This document shows, in pieces, positions 18,102-26,585 of a DNA stretch of 64,000 nt. Source of the DNA: Bin87 sp965261195 (GTDB lineage: Bacteria; Chloroflexota; Dehalococcoidia; Lucifugimonadales; UBA3495). The stretch's first letter is position 1, and each line of letters begins with the position of its first letter. The position numbers were made by a program, and so were the translations under genes. Where the stretch lies: assembly GCA_965261195.1 (NCBI GenBank), contig OZ253455.1, positions 124,001-188,000 on the forward strand. Reading direction: 5' to 3'. The notes under the pieces were generated by a model that saw only the letters and a program-made list of their open reading frames with translations, was not told the DNA's origin and made no database searches.

Positions 18102-18749
18102 ATGGATCTGATTATTGGCATCATTTGGGACTTCGCCTGGTGGATCATCGGCATCGGAGTGGCGCTCTGCATGATCGTCGTGCTGTGGGGCATCATCCGG
18201 TATTCCATGGCCCAGGGCGACCCGAGTAAGGCTGCCAGCGCAAGGGCGACCATGTTTGGTGGCGCGTTCGGCGTCGTGGCGTTGCCGGTGGCGTTGATCG
18301 CGTTCCGGATTTTCTTCGGCGATGTGATCGCGCCCAACACGGGCGTTGACGCCAGCTTCCTGGAACAGAACTGCGATGGAATTTTGCGTGCGCAGCTCCA
18401 GGCGCGGTCTAACGTGACGACGGCTGATCATGCTAAGGGTCTGATTGCGGCGATCCAGTCGAGCAAGAGCGAGTGTGCTAAGGAAAACTGGATGAATACG
18501 CCGACTTTGGTCGCCACCGCGGCTGCGACCCAGGTCACGACTGGTAACAGGTGTGGCTACGCTAATACTACCTCGAGTGTGGATCGTGCTGTCACTGCTG
18601 CCAAAGGTGGAGTCGGCTTTGGGCGCATTGGCGGTGCGATTGTGATCCAATTCGATACCGGCCAGGCCAAGCATCTGACGGAGAGCGACAATTGTTGGGT
18701 GTATGACCCGTCAGGCGGCGGATGGCATATCGGCGAGAAAAGCAATTGA
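18102..18749 (+). CDS. VirB2/TrbC-like small membrane protein with a Cys-containing tail
   Basis: 215 residues. Two hydrophobic helices separated by a short loop (IIGIIWDFAWWIIGIGVALC, and MFGGAFGVVALPVALIAFRI, about residues 4-80) are the usual arrangement of VirB2-type pilin subunits or of Gram-positive T4SS homologues. The following ~135 residues contain five Cys and end in a CWVYDPSGGGWHIG motif. TTGGAG lies 8 bp before the ATG at 18102. Position directly after VirB6-like and before VirB3/VirB4-like genes supports a structural role in a secretion or conjugation apparatus. The tail is longer than in classic pilins. Its final motif recurs in decayed form downstream. Confidence 0.6.
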   Translation: MDLIIGIIWDFAWWIIGIGVALCMIVVLWGIIRYSMAQGDPSKAASARATMFGGAFGVVALPVALIAFRIFFGDVIAPNTGVDASFLEQNCDGILRAQLQARSNVTTADHAKGLIAAIQSSKSECAKENWMNTPTLVATAAATQVTTGNRCGYANTTSSVDRAVTAAKGGVGFGRIGGAIVIQFDTGQAKHLTESDNCWVYDPSGGGWHIGEKSN

Positions 18750-18956
18750 TGAGGCTTGTTGGCAAGAGGACGTAGTCGGGGACGGTTTCTGGCATGACTC
18801 TCCGATGGAGATAACTCCTGGATATTCGATCCGGCGGGCGGCGGTTGGCATCTGGGCAGCCAGTAGTGGCTATGGGCGCAATGGCAAAAGGTAATAGCTG
18901 TGGAAGATTTTTGGCATGACTCTCCAACGTTCCTGAATCGCAAGGACGGGTTCATC
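18750..18956 (+). repeat. Decayed copies of the pilin-like C-terminal coding segment
   Basis: Between the VirB2-like and VirB3-like genes lies a second coding match to the pilin tail: near 18806-18864 the translation reads DGDNSWIFDPAGGGWHLG and then a stop, versus ESDNCWVYDPSGGGWHIG in the gene. In addition a 20-odd-bp stretch encoding FWHDSP occurs twice (about 18784-18802 and 18906-18924). No full gene is open here. It looks like partial, diverged duplication. Confidence 0.6.
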
Positions 18957-19418
18957 ATGGGCCTGACGCTGCAGCAGATGCTGCTGGTGGCGGGTGTAGG
19001 GGCCTTATGGGGACTGACCGGCATGATGTTGGAGGGCGTGGGGCTCAGCAGCTCGCTGGCTTGGCTGATCGCGGGCACTGGGCTGGGCGTCACGCTCGCG
19101 GCTATTTTGGTGCGGATATCTGGCCTGCGTCTGGCTCACTACTGCGTGTTGCTGCTGGTCCGTTGGCGCTTCCGGCCCGAGTATTGGATCGAGGGCAGCG
19201 CTCTGCACTGGGATGAGGTCGAAGAGTCGGAGGGCTCCAACCTTTTCGGGGTACGCAGCAGGCTCCCTGCTGGTCTTGCCGCGGCGCAGGGCGAGGAAGC
19301 TCGGATCGCGGGGCATGGTGTTCAGCGTTGGGCGCGGGACAGCTATGGGAGCGCCCGGGATTATCTCCGTTATACGATTTCAATGTTGGTGAAGGGCAGC
19401 TCGTCGAGCGGTCCATAA
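18957..19418 (+). CDS. VirB3/PrgI-like membrane protein
   Basis: 153 residues. Two adjacent membrane helices near the N-terminus (QQMLLVAGVGALWGLTGMML and SSSLAWLIAGTGLGVTLAAI) followed by LRLAHYCVLLLVRWRFRPEY and a polar tail. Small proteins with this two-helix start placed directly before a VirB4 ATPase are the VirB3 or PrgI/TcpE-like component. The frame opens at 18900, but AAGGAC upstream of the ATG at 18957 and the start of the hydrophobic region support the later start. The N-terminal extension would come from the duplicated FWHDSP sequence described upstream. Confidence 0.6.
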   Translation: MGLTLQQMLLVAGVGALWGLTGMMLEGVGLSSSLAWLIAGTGLGVTLAAILVRISGLRLAHYCVLLLVRWRFRPEYWIEGSALHWDEVEESEGSNLFGVRSRLPAGLAAAQGEEARIAGHGVQRWARDSYGSARDYLRYTISMLVKGSSSSGP

Positions 19419-19437
19419 GAGATCAGGAGGCAGGAAT

Positions 19438-21924
19438 ATGAAGGTCATGGATAAGTTCGCCGGCGCGGCTGGCGTTGTATCGAAGCTCGCGGGCGTGCAG
19501 CGGCCGGCGCTGCACATCAACGACCTGGTGGGGCTGGACGGCGTGCTGCCGAGGCGTGTTAGAGGCGATTCGGGCGACACTGCCCTTTGGCGGGTCTACG
19601 GCAAGGACTCCGCGGATTCGGTCGCGATGAACGGTTGGGGACGTTTCCTGCTGGCGTTGGACTTCCCGATCACGTTCCTGATCCGGCAGCATTCGCCTGG
19701 GTTGAGCCAGATCATCAACCAGTTGCGGGCCAATCGGCCGCCTGAGTTCGCCGAGGGGACGGGAGCGGTCGTGGCCGAATCTTTGCTGGACTATTTCGGC
19801 GGCATGGAGCGCAGCGGCAACGTCGTGGACCGGGAGATCTACCTGCTGTCTCCGGACCGGCACGCGGCGGAGATCCCGAGTCTGCTCGACGGGGCGGGAA
19901 TGTCGAGCATCCAGGTGGAGGACGAAAACTTGCGGCGGCTGTGCTATGCGGCCGTTACCGGACGGTCGGTGAGTTCCCTGCTGTCGGTGGATATCGAGCA
20001 AGAGACGGGGTTCAAGTGCAAACCGTTGGGTAAAAGGCTGGAGTTCGGCAATCGCTGGGCGTCGTGCTTCGAGATCACGGGCTGGCCGCGGCGCATCTCG
20101 GCGCTATTCCTGGAGCGCCTGCTGGGCATGGGCTTCGAGATGGACCTTTCGTATTACATCTTCCCGCTGTCCCATCGGGAGGCGATGAGCAAGCTGACGA
20201 CGGCGAAACTGGCGTTTGAGTCGACGCGGCTGGACCTGGAGAACCGGAGCCGGATGGTGCCGCCGGACGTGACGGGCGGCATCGACGACGTGGACCGTTT
20301 GCTGGACGAGATCAGCCGGAACGAGGGCGGCCTGTTCTGGATCGCGCTGTCGCTGGTGGTGTACGGCGATACTCCGGAGGAACTCGCGGCGCGCGAGCAG
20401 GCGTTGCGGGTCTACTTCGCGAGTATGCAGTCGGTCATGCGGCCGTTCGTCTTCCGGCAGGGAGAGGCTTTCGGGGAGTTCGCCCTCCAGCACAAGTCTC
20501 CGATGGGCCAGACCTATCTGACTGACTTCGGAACGGTGCAAAAGCTGTTTCCGTTGTCGCCGCCGTTGTTGGACAAGGGGGAGGGGACGCTGTTCGCGTT
20601 GGACTCCCGGTCCAAGGCGCCGGTGATCTTCGACCGGTTCGCGACGTCGCGGGACAACGGCCACATGGTGGTGATGGCGCCGAGCGGATCGGGCAAGAGC
20701 TTCTGCATTAAAGGTCTCTGCCTGCGGGAGTGTACCCGGGGGGTGCCGGTCTACCTGATCGACCCGGAGGGTGAATACACCTACATGGCGGAGGAGCTCG
20801 GCGGGCAGGTATTCCATCCGGGCCGCGAGGGCTCGGGCGTGAATCCCTTCCGGCTGCGTTACCGAGCCGACGATGCACTGGCGTTGCAGGTCGGCAACCT
20901 GAGCTGCCTGTTGCAGATGATGCTGGAACGGGGCGGTGGCTTGAGCAGCCTGACGACGGCGCTGGACGATGGGCTGAACGCCTTTTACCGGGCCGAATTA
21001 TTGGAATACGAGACCGGCCGGCGGGTGGTGGAGTCGGACGTCATGGGAATCTCCCTGGGAGAGGGTGGCATCTACTCCTTCGTGGATTTCCTGCAGGCCA
21101 ACAAGGACCGGATCCGGGACGCGGCGCTGTTGGCTGATGCTCTGAGTCCGTACGTGTCGGGCAGCTATCGGTACGTGTTCGCCGATGACCGCGGCGAACA
21201 CGCCGCGTTGGGCGGAATCAACGAGCCGTGGTTGACGGTGTTCAGCCTGCAGGGCATGACCGACGACATGAAGCCGATCGCGACCATGATCTGCTGTCAG
21301 ACGGTATGGGCCTTGGCGATGTCGCGCAGCCGGCCCAGGATGATGGTCGTGGACGAATGCTGGTCCGTGCTGGTGACGAAGAGCGGCGCGATGGCGTTGC
21401 AGACGATGGTCAAGCGGGGCCGGAAGTATCGGCTGGGCCTGGTGACGGTCACGCAGGACGTGGGCGACTTCGTATCGGTCGGAGAGGCTGGGATCTCCCT
21501 GCTGTCGAACTCGTCGGACAAGCTGTTGCTTCGCCAGAGCCCTTCGGGTGCGCCGCTGGTGCAGAATGCGCTGGGCCTGACGGATCAGCAGACCAACTAC
21601 CTGCTGCGGTGCAACATCGGCGAAGGTATGTTGATCGCCAAGGAAGGGGCTTTCCAGGTGAAGATCATCGCGACACCGGAGGAGTTCGACCTGATCGAAA
21701 ACTTCTCCTGGCGGACGAACCTGGACGAAACGGACGCGGAGCGCGAAGCGGCTGAGTTGAAGCGCCTGAAGGCGTTGTCGGCGGCGACGTCTGAGGTGAC
21801 GGAGGCCAGAAACGCCGCTGCGGCAGAGGAAGGAGCTGTGGCGGCGGGCAGGGCGCCCTCCCGACCCGCGCCGGTGCGCAGGGGCGGGAAGCGTCGGGGA
21901 CGGCGAGGTGGACAGGGACGGTAG
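19438..21924 (+). CDS. virB4: VirB4-family type IV secretion ATPase
   Basis: 828 residues. The N-terminal half carries the CagE/VirB4-type domain (RFLLALDFPITFLIR, then ESTRLDLENRSRM). The C-terminal RecA-like ATPase has a Walker A, MAPSGSGKSF (about residue 412), LIDPEGEYTYMAEELGG just after it, and a Walker B, RMMVVDECW (about residue 635). TVTQDVGDF is the usual sensor segment. VirB4 powers assembly of the T4SS channel or pilus at the inner membrane. AGGAGG lies 8 bp before the ATG. The last ~45 residues are Ala/Arg/Gly-rich and basic. It is the best-supported member of the 10.5-23.4 kb cluster; no VirD4 coupling protein or relaxase is in the window. Confidence 0.92.
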   Translation: MKVMDKFAGAAGVVSKLAGVQRPALHINDLVGLDGVLPRRVRGDSGDTALWRVYGKDSADSVAMNGWGRFLLALDFPITFLIRQHSPGLSQIINQLRANRPPEFAEGTGAVVAESLLDYFGGMERSGNVVDREIYLLSPDRHAAEIPSLLDGAGMSSIQVEDENLRRLCYAAVTGRSVSSLLSVDIEQETGFKCKPLGKRLEFGNRWASCFEITGWPRRISALFLERLLGMGFEMDLSYYIFPLSHREAMSKLTTAKLAFESTRLDLENRSRMVPPDVTGGIDDVDRLLDEISRNEGGLFWIALSLVVYGDTPEELAAREQALRVYFASMQSVMRPFVFRQGEAFGEFALQHKSPMGQTYLTDFGTVQKLFPLSPPLLDKGEGTLFALDSRSKAPVIFDRFATSRDNGHMVVMAPSGSGKSFCIKGLCLRECTRGVPVYLIDPEGEYTYMAEELGGQVFHPGREGSGVNPFRLRYRADDALALQVGNLSCLLQMMLERGGGLSSLTTALDDGLNAFYRAELLEYETGRRVVESDVMGISLGEGGIYSFVDFLQANKDRIRDAALLADALSPYVSGSYRYVFADDRGEHAALGGINEPWLTVFSLQGMTDDMKPIATMICCQTVWALAMSRSRPRMMVVDECWSVLVTKSGAMALQTMVKRGRKYRLGLVTVTQDVGDFVSVGEAGISLLSNSSDKLLLRQSPSGAPLVQNALGLTDQQTNYLLRCNIGEGMLIAKEGAFQVKIIATPEEFDLIENFSWRTNLDETDAEREAAELKRLKALSAATSEVTEARNAAAAEEGAVAAGRAPSRPAPVRRGGKRRGRRGGQGR

Positions 21925-21928
21925 CGTC

Positions 21929-22633
21929 ATGGGATGGCGAATGGTTGCGTTCCTGCCGCTCGCGGTCCTGAGCCTGGCGGTGATGGCGTGTTGGGGCGGC
22001 GAGGGCGATCTCGCGAGCCCGCCGGCCGGGAGCCCGTCGCTGTCACCGTTTCAGACCGTGGAGCCTTTTCTAGCCGGCACGCGGCCAGTGTTTCCGACCG
22101 ACACGCCGATCCCGACGGCGACGCCGGTGCCCTTGGAGCCTACTCTGGAGACGACGATCGCGCCGGTGGAGGTGGAGACAGTGGTCCTCGTGAGCGCCGC
22201 TACTCCTGCCGCCGCGGCGAAGTTGGAGGCGTGCGCGACGGGCGTGATCGGTGAGACGGGTGTCTCGGTGGCGGAGGAGGCTTTCTTCGCGTCCAGAAGT
22301 GTGGAAAACCCGAATGTCTGGCCCGGTCTGGAGTCGGACTTCTACGTGGCGCATGACTTGGTCTGGCTGGTGTGGGCGCTGCGGTTCGACGTGCCGGATG
22401 AGCTCGGGTCCGTCGAAATCGCGTATCGGTGGGGGGAGATGCTCGGCGATGGTCGAGCGCGCTTGATGGCGGTGGTGGACTGGGATCCTCTGATGTCGGA
22501 CGGGTTTAACATCAGGATAGCGGGAATGGGCGGCGATACGGCGGGGTTCTGGCGTCCGGGGCGGTACTTTGTGGACGCCTGGTCGCCGGATCATGATTGC
22601 GCGGTGGCGTCCTGGTTTTTTGAGGTGCACTGA
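21929..22633 (+). CDS. Predicted lipoprotein, unknown function
   Basis: 234 residues. MGWRMVAFLPLAVLSLAVMAC is a signal peptide with lipobox VMAC. A Pro/Thr-rich linker (TDTPIPTATPVPLEPT) leads to a compact domain of ~150 residues beginning near CATGVIGETGVS. The linker plus small domain is typical of surface lipoproteins that cross a thick wall or envelope. The frame is open from a GTG at 21908 that would overlap virB4; the ATG at 21929 is chosen as the start of the signal peptide. Its stop TGA shares a base with the next ATG. Confidence 0.65.
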   Translation: MGWRMVAFLPLAVLSLAVMACWGGEGDLASPPAGSPSLSPFQTVEPFLAGTRPVFPTDTPIPTATPVPLEPTLETTIAPVEVETVVLVSAATPAAAAKLEACATGVIGETGVSVAEEAFFASRSVENPNVWPGLESDFYVAHDLVWLVWALRFDVPDELGSVEIAYRWGEMLGDGRARLMAVVDWDPLMSDGFNIRIAGMGGDTAGFWRPGRYFVDAWSPDHDCAVASWFFEVH

Positions 22634-23355
22634 TGTTGTTGGCACGAAACCGGGTCCGGAGCGTGCTGGCGCTTGGTCCGCTGGCGCTGGTGTCGAGAAG
22701 CGCGGAAGATGATGGGGTGGCGATGTGGCTTGGCGGCCGTGGCCTGGAGGTGGCTCTGTGCCTGCGGGATCTGGGCTGCAACGTAGAGTTGGCGACGGCT
22801 CTGAACGTGTTGACGTTCGTGGGCCGGTACGCGGTGCGGGACGTGAAAGGCCGTGGGTTCGGGACGGGCTACATGGTCCACGATGGCGACGTCGGCGACC
22901 TCGGCATCTGCACGTCCGGGAAGTGGGGAGAGTCGGCTGAACTGGTGGGCGTGTTGCGGTCGATGTTGGCGGATCGCGGATGGCTGGTGTGCGACGGGGG
23001 ACTGGGGCGGACGGGGCTGGACATAGTAGGCGAGGCCGCGACGGATGGCCGGCTGCAGGCTGTGGGCATGGGTTCAGGCGGAGAGGGCTCGGCGCTTATA
23101 GCCGGAGCAGGACTGTGGCGTGGTCTATGCCTGGATCGGGGGGGTTGGTGCGCGGCGCTGGGCGGAAAGGGCGGGTCGTCGGGCGAGGGGTACCGGCGCC
23201 TGAGCGAAACCGTGGGCGGGGTCGCGCTCAGGGTCGAGGTAGGCGACGGGGTGGCGCTGACGCTGCGGGACGGGAACGTGTTGAACTACGGCGTCTGGCG
23301 GGGCCTGGCGGCGGAGACGGCTGGCCTCACTGATTGGTTGATGGGCGAGGCGTGA
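22633..23355 (+). CDS. Hypothetical protein ending the secretion-like operon
   Basis: 240 residues, coupled to the preceding gene by a TGATG overlap. No signal peptide or membrane helix is evident. It is Gly-rich with repeated beta-strand-like segments (RGLEVALCLRDLGCNVELAT, GDLGICTSGKWGESAELV) and a Trp-containing end (YGVWRGLAAETAGLTDWLMG). Family not recognised. The 3' end overlaps a small convergent gene by 29 bp. Confidence 0.55.
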   Translation: MLLARNRVRSVLALGPLALVSRSAEDDGVAMWLGGRGLEVALCLRDLGCNVELATALNVLTFVGRYAVRDVKGRGFGTGYMVHDGDVGDLGICTSGKWGESAELVGVLRSMLADRGWLVCDGGLGRTGLDIVGEAATDGRLQAVGMGSGGEGSALIAGAGLWRGLCLDRGGWCAALGGKGGSSGEGYRRLSETVGGVALRVEVGDGVALTLRDGNVLNYGVWRGLAAETAGLTDWLMGEA

Positions 23356-23569
23356 GGGTGGGCTGGCCGAAGAAACGGTGGTAGTCCTGTTGCATGGGGC
23401 TGGGCCAGGGCGTTGGCTTTGGATCGTCGGCGCCGAGGGATCTCATCAGGCCGTGGGTGAAACGCGGTGTGCATTTGGGGTGGCATCCGTCCATGATGCG
23501 GTAGGTGGCGTAGGTCAGGATCAGGAGGGTAATGGCGGTGGTGAGGATGGTGAGTTTGATCGTCTTCAT
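23327..23569 (-). CDS. Small single-pass membrane protein
   Basis: 80 residues. MKTIKLTILTTAITLLILTYA is one membrane helix or uncleaved signal anchor; the rest is a short, Pro-rich tail with two Cys (GCHPKCTPRF) ending near TLTPRPSTNQ. The frame can also begin at a GTG three codons earlier. It lies downstream of the fn3-LRR gene on the same strand. Function unknown. Confidence 0.5.
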   Translation of the reverse strand: MKTIKLTILTTAITLLILTYATYRIMDGCHPKCTPRFTHGLMRSLGADDPKPTPWPSPMQQDYHRFFGQPTLTPRPSTNQ

Positions 23570-23656
23570 GGTGGTCACGGTTCGCTTGTTCTGATTTTGG
23601 CTTTGTGGTCTGGGGTGCGTACATCGGGGCGGCGGTGGTCCGGGGACGGGCTTGGC

Positions 23657-24788
23657 CTATCGGGATTGGGGTTCCACGCACTGGCGGTCATCGTCGAGGA
23701 CGAGGCAGACGAAGACGGGTTGACGCTGGGCATTGCTCTGGTGTCGGATGCTGAGGCGTGCCAGCTGGCCGGCGCTGCCGGGGTTGAATACCAGCGATAC
23801 GTGGCGGAGGTTGGGTTGCCTGGAGGTGTTGATCGCCTGGTCCGGCATGGAGTCGAGCTTGTTGTAGTCGAGGTCGATGAATTCGAGCTTGACCAGGCCG
23901 TCGAAGGCCTGGGTCGAGATGTTGCTGATGCGGTTGTAGCTGAGGTCGACGTGGACCAGGTTGGGGGAGCCGGCGAAGAGGTGGTCGGGGATCGCCTCGA
24001 TGCGGTTGTGGCTGGCGTCAAGGTGCGTCAGTTGGGGAAGGTGGACCAGGAAGTCGGGGCTCAGGCCGGTGATGCCGAGGCCGCTGAGGTTCAGTTTGGT
24101 CACGTTCGTCAGGCCGGCCAGGTCCGGTGGCTCGACTTTGATGGGTCCCTGGTACTGGTCGTTGGAACTATCCCACATGACGTCGACCTGTCCGGTCTCG
24201 GGGTTCACCGTGATGCCGGGGGCTTGGGAGAAATCGAGACTGGTTATGTCGGCTAGATGGGAGTTCGTGATGGCGTGGCATGGGAGGTCGGCGCCGAGGG
24301 CCTGTCTGATGCCTTGGACCAGCAGGTCGGGCCGGTCGCATATGGCGCTGGTCGGGTCGAGAGCTGCGGACGGGTCGCCGGGCGGGAGTCCTGATGGCGG
24401 CGGGGGCGGACCAGAGGCTCCAACGCGCTTTGGTGGGGTCAGCGCCGACCTTGACCATGACGTGGAAGCGATACTCGGTGTTGTTCTGGAGCCCGTAGAT
24501 GACCTGCTCGTTCTGGGGAGCGATCACCTTGGCGGAGAGGCGCCCGCTGGGTCCGTCGGCGGGTGCGTACCATGCTTGGTAGGCGACGGCGTCCGGGACT
24601 TCGCTCCACGTGAGGCGGGCCCGGCCGGGTTGGGCGTCCGGTTCGGCCTGTAGCTGCGGCGGTGCCGGTGGTCGTTCGGAATGTTGAGCGTGGGTGTCGG
24701 CGGGAATGAAGAGCATGATGGCGGCCGCGATGGTGGCGGCTAGGACGATGGTGCCTGGGCGAGCGATTGCGAGTCGTAGTGATGCCAT
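23657..24788 (-). pseudogene. Secreted fibronectin type III - leucine-rich-repeat protein, frameshifted
   Basis: From the ATG at 24788 the translation begins with a signal peptide (MASLRLAIARPG to about THAQ) and one fn3 domain (PPQLQAEPDAQPGRARLTW, VIYGLQNNTEYRFHV, ending RWSLWSAP). The frame then must shift by +1 near 24400-24420, in a CCGCCCCCGCCGCC stretch, to reach a second frame reading PPGDPSAALDPTSAICDRPD and five LRR units such as LTNVTKLNLSGLGITGL, LPQLTHLDASHNRIEAI and SPNLVHVDLSYNRISNI. The C-terminus holds a Cys-containing cap (FVCLVLDDDRQCVE). Intact it would be about 375 residues, exported and likely a binding protein. One extra C in the run explains the break, so a sequencing error is as likely as a real mutation. 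Confidence 0.75.
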
Positions 24789-24901
24789 TTGGTGCCATCC
24801 TTGTCTTGGGCGAACGGGGTTTGTCGTGATGGCACCATTGTGGGTGCTGGGTCGGGCGCGGACGACGCGGGAAGGTCGAGCTACTGGAAGGTGGTGGCGT
24901 A

Positions 24902-25053
24902 GGTGGCCCCCGACTCGCGTGGGGCAAACGTTGTCGGTGCGCTTAACAACCGCCGCGCGCGGACGGTGGACCCCCACTCGCGTGGGGCAAACTGGGAGCG
25001 GTTCATCCAGCACTATGAGGTGGCGGGTGGACCCCCGTGGGATTTGGCACATC
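24902..25053 (-). CRISPR. Short CRISPR relic, I-E-like repeat type A
   Basis: Two near-identical 28-bp repeats (24902-24929 and 24965-24992, sharing ACTCGCGTGGGGCAAAC with two mismatches elsewhere) and a third degraded one from 25026, at spacings of 63 and 61 bp. On the minus strand the repeat reads GTTTGCCCCACGCGAGTGGG and ends TCCACC, the usual layout of type I-E repeats. Spacers are 33-35 bp. No cas gene is nearby. Confidence 0.7.
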
Positions 25054-25129
25054 CACCCAATACCCCGTTCTAAAGTACGGCGGCTTGGACATCGCCGCCC
25101 AACGCCCTTAGCCCCTGTGGAGAACCACC

Positions 25130-25407
25130 ATGACCATCCCCACCGTCATCGCCACCGGCGAGGCCGGCTATACCGGCGACGGAGGCCCCGCTGCCGACGC
25201 CATCCTGCGCGAGTCTTTCACGTGGTCCTTCGACACCGCCGGCAGCCTCTTCTTTTTTGAGAGATTCGCAAGCACGTCGTCCGCCGCGTTGACGCGATCA
25301 TGGGAGTCGTGACCACGGTGGTCGGCACCTACAAGTTCGTGACGCTTTGGAGGCTGGATACGTGGTTCCCGACGAGCACATCGGGCAGTGGTCGAACGAT
25401 CTTGTGA
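25130..25407 (+). pseudogene. NHL-repeat protein, N-terminal fragment with frameshift
   Basis: MTIPTVIATGEAGYTGDGGP followed by ADAILRESFTWSFDTAGSL matches the opening of NHL beta-propeller repeats (GDGGPA, then D-x-x-G-N/S-L). After a run of T near 25250-25258 the match continues in another frame as IRKHVVRRVDAIMGVVTTVV, the expected next piece (iRkvD...GvvttvaG). The propeller stops after about one repeat, whereas intact proteins have six or more. It is a relic, broken by a frameshift and a 3' truncation. Confidence 0.65.
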
Positions 25408-25588
25408 TAGTCCCGGGGTACCTGCCGGCGATTTCATTGTGCCAGTAATAGTCTCGGCTTGGCCGGGTAGATCATGTCCAGCAGCTTCTCAACCGATTGG
25501 GAACTGCAGCTGGCCGATTTGACGGGCTGGCTGGCTGGCGACGCTGCCGTCTGATTCGTGCGCATAGTGGCGGAGGCATCGAAAGGTG

Positions 25589-25839
25589 TCACCCTTGGAG
25601 TTCGTCCAATACAACCACTGGCAGACCTGTGACACGTCGGAACGCACTATCGTTGGTGACGAATAAGGAGCATCGTTCTTGGATGCTCGTTGCTGCGTGC
25701 AGTGCGTCCGGCGTGCGCAGGTTCAGATCGGGGTGACGATGACGAATTGTCCTGTCTTGGCTCGTTGCCAAACGGGCTCGATCAATGTGCGGTAGGGCTC
25801 GATGCGTTCCACGCTGTAGATGAATCCGCAGGTGTCCAT
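25589..25839 (-). pseudogene. PIN-domain (VapC-type) toxin remnant with internal deletion
   Basis: From the ATG at 25839 the frame reads MDTCGFIYSVERIEPYR, the typical VapC start with the first acidic metal ligand, and stops after about 36 codons. The C-terminal part continues in another frame: DLNLRTPDALHAATSIQERC followed by LFVTNDSAFRRV, containing the conserved PDALHAAT and the TND acidic site. About 50 central residues, including a further acidic residue, are gone. The cognate antitoxin lies 27 bp upstream. A toxin with this deletion cannot be active. Confidence 0.7.
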
Positions 25840-25865
25840 GTAGATTGGACCGCGATCAGGTAGGG

Positions 25866-26099
25866 TTAGCGATCCCACGATTCCCGCTCGGATTCCAGGT
25901 AGTCGGTGACGTCTTGTGGGGTCTTGAAAAGGCGGTGGCCGGGGGATTCGGCGAGGATGTCAGTCGCCGACCGTCGTGGTGTTGGAGAGGACGCTGTCAC
26001 GAATATCTCGACGGTTTCACCTTCGGCTAAGTCTTGGTCCACGATCACGATCTTGCCGCCTGGCAATACCGTTGTTTGAAGGTGCAGCGGTTTTTGCAT
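25866..26099 (-). CDS. Antitoxin-like protein upstream of a decayed VapC
   Basis: 77 residues. MQKPLHLQTTVLPGGKIVIV is the beta-strand start seen in AbrB/MazE/VapB-like and related antitoxins; the C-terminal half (SATDILAESPGHRLFKTPQD) is a short helix-linker likely to wrap the toxin. GGGAG lies upstream of the ATG at 26099. The frame is open to 26171 but the conserved part starts here. It directly precedes the PIN-domain remnant on the same strand, the normal antitoxin-first order. It probably survives as an orphan. Confidence 0.65.
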   Translation of the reverse strand: MQKPLHLQTTVLPGGKIVIVDQDLAEGETVEIFVTASSPTPRRSATDILAESPGHRLFKTPQDVTDYLESERESWDR

Positions 26100-26585
26100 G
26101 GGTCGCGACTCCCGTGTGGTGCTGTGTTGGACGGTTGCAGTGTAGATTGGGCGATGAGTCCATCGTAGCAAGTGTAGGTTGAGCGGTCAAAAATGCCGGA
26201 TTTCTGGCGATTGTCGGAAACACCGGCGGCGCTGTGCTCGGTACTATGGGAGAGATGGCCGGTATGTGACACCGTGCATGAAACTCGCCGCCCCGTTGGT
26301 CGGTGGTGGCCGGCAACGTCGTTGGTCAGCAACGGTCCGCTATGCCACCGGCGGATGGTTCGGCGCTACGAGCCGTGGTCATCATTCTGGGCGGTGTAAA
26401 GCTCGCTTGGCAACGCGAGAGCGACTGCGGTGACGCGGTGTTCGGCGTAGCAATCGGGCAAGCGGAGTAGGTTGAGGCTACTGTCTGACGGAGAGTGCTT
26501 GTGTACATTCTGGTCCCTGTTGCAAAGTACAGAGCCAGGGAGGCTCACAGTTGATTTCGACCTCGGCTCCCGACTAACACGGTTT

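Noticed and set aside
9191..23355. A complete integrative conjugative element with att sites
   Set aside because: No direct repeats, integrase, relaxase or VirD4 could be found, so only a secretion-like core is claimed.
24841..24900. A further repeat left of the short CRISPR relic
   Set aside because: The sequence one unit upstream of 24902 is GC-rich but shares no more than a few bases with the repeat.
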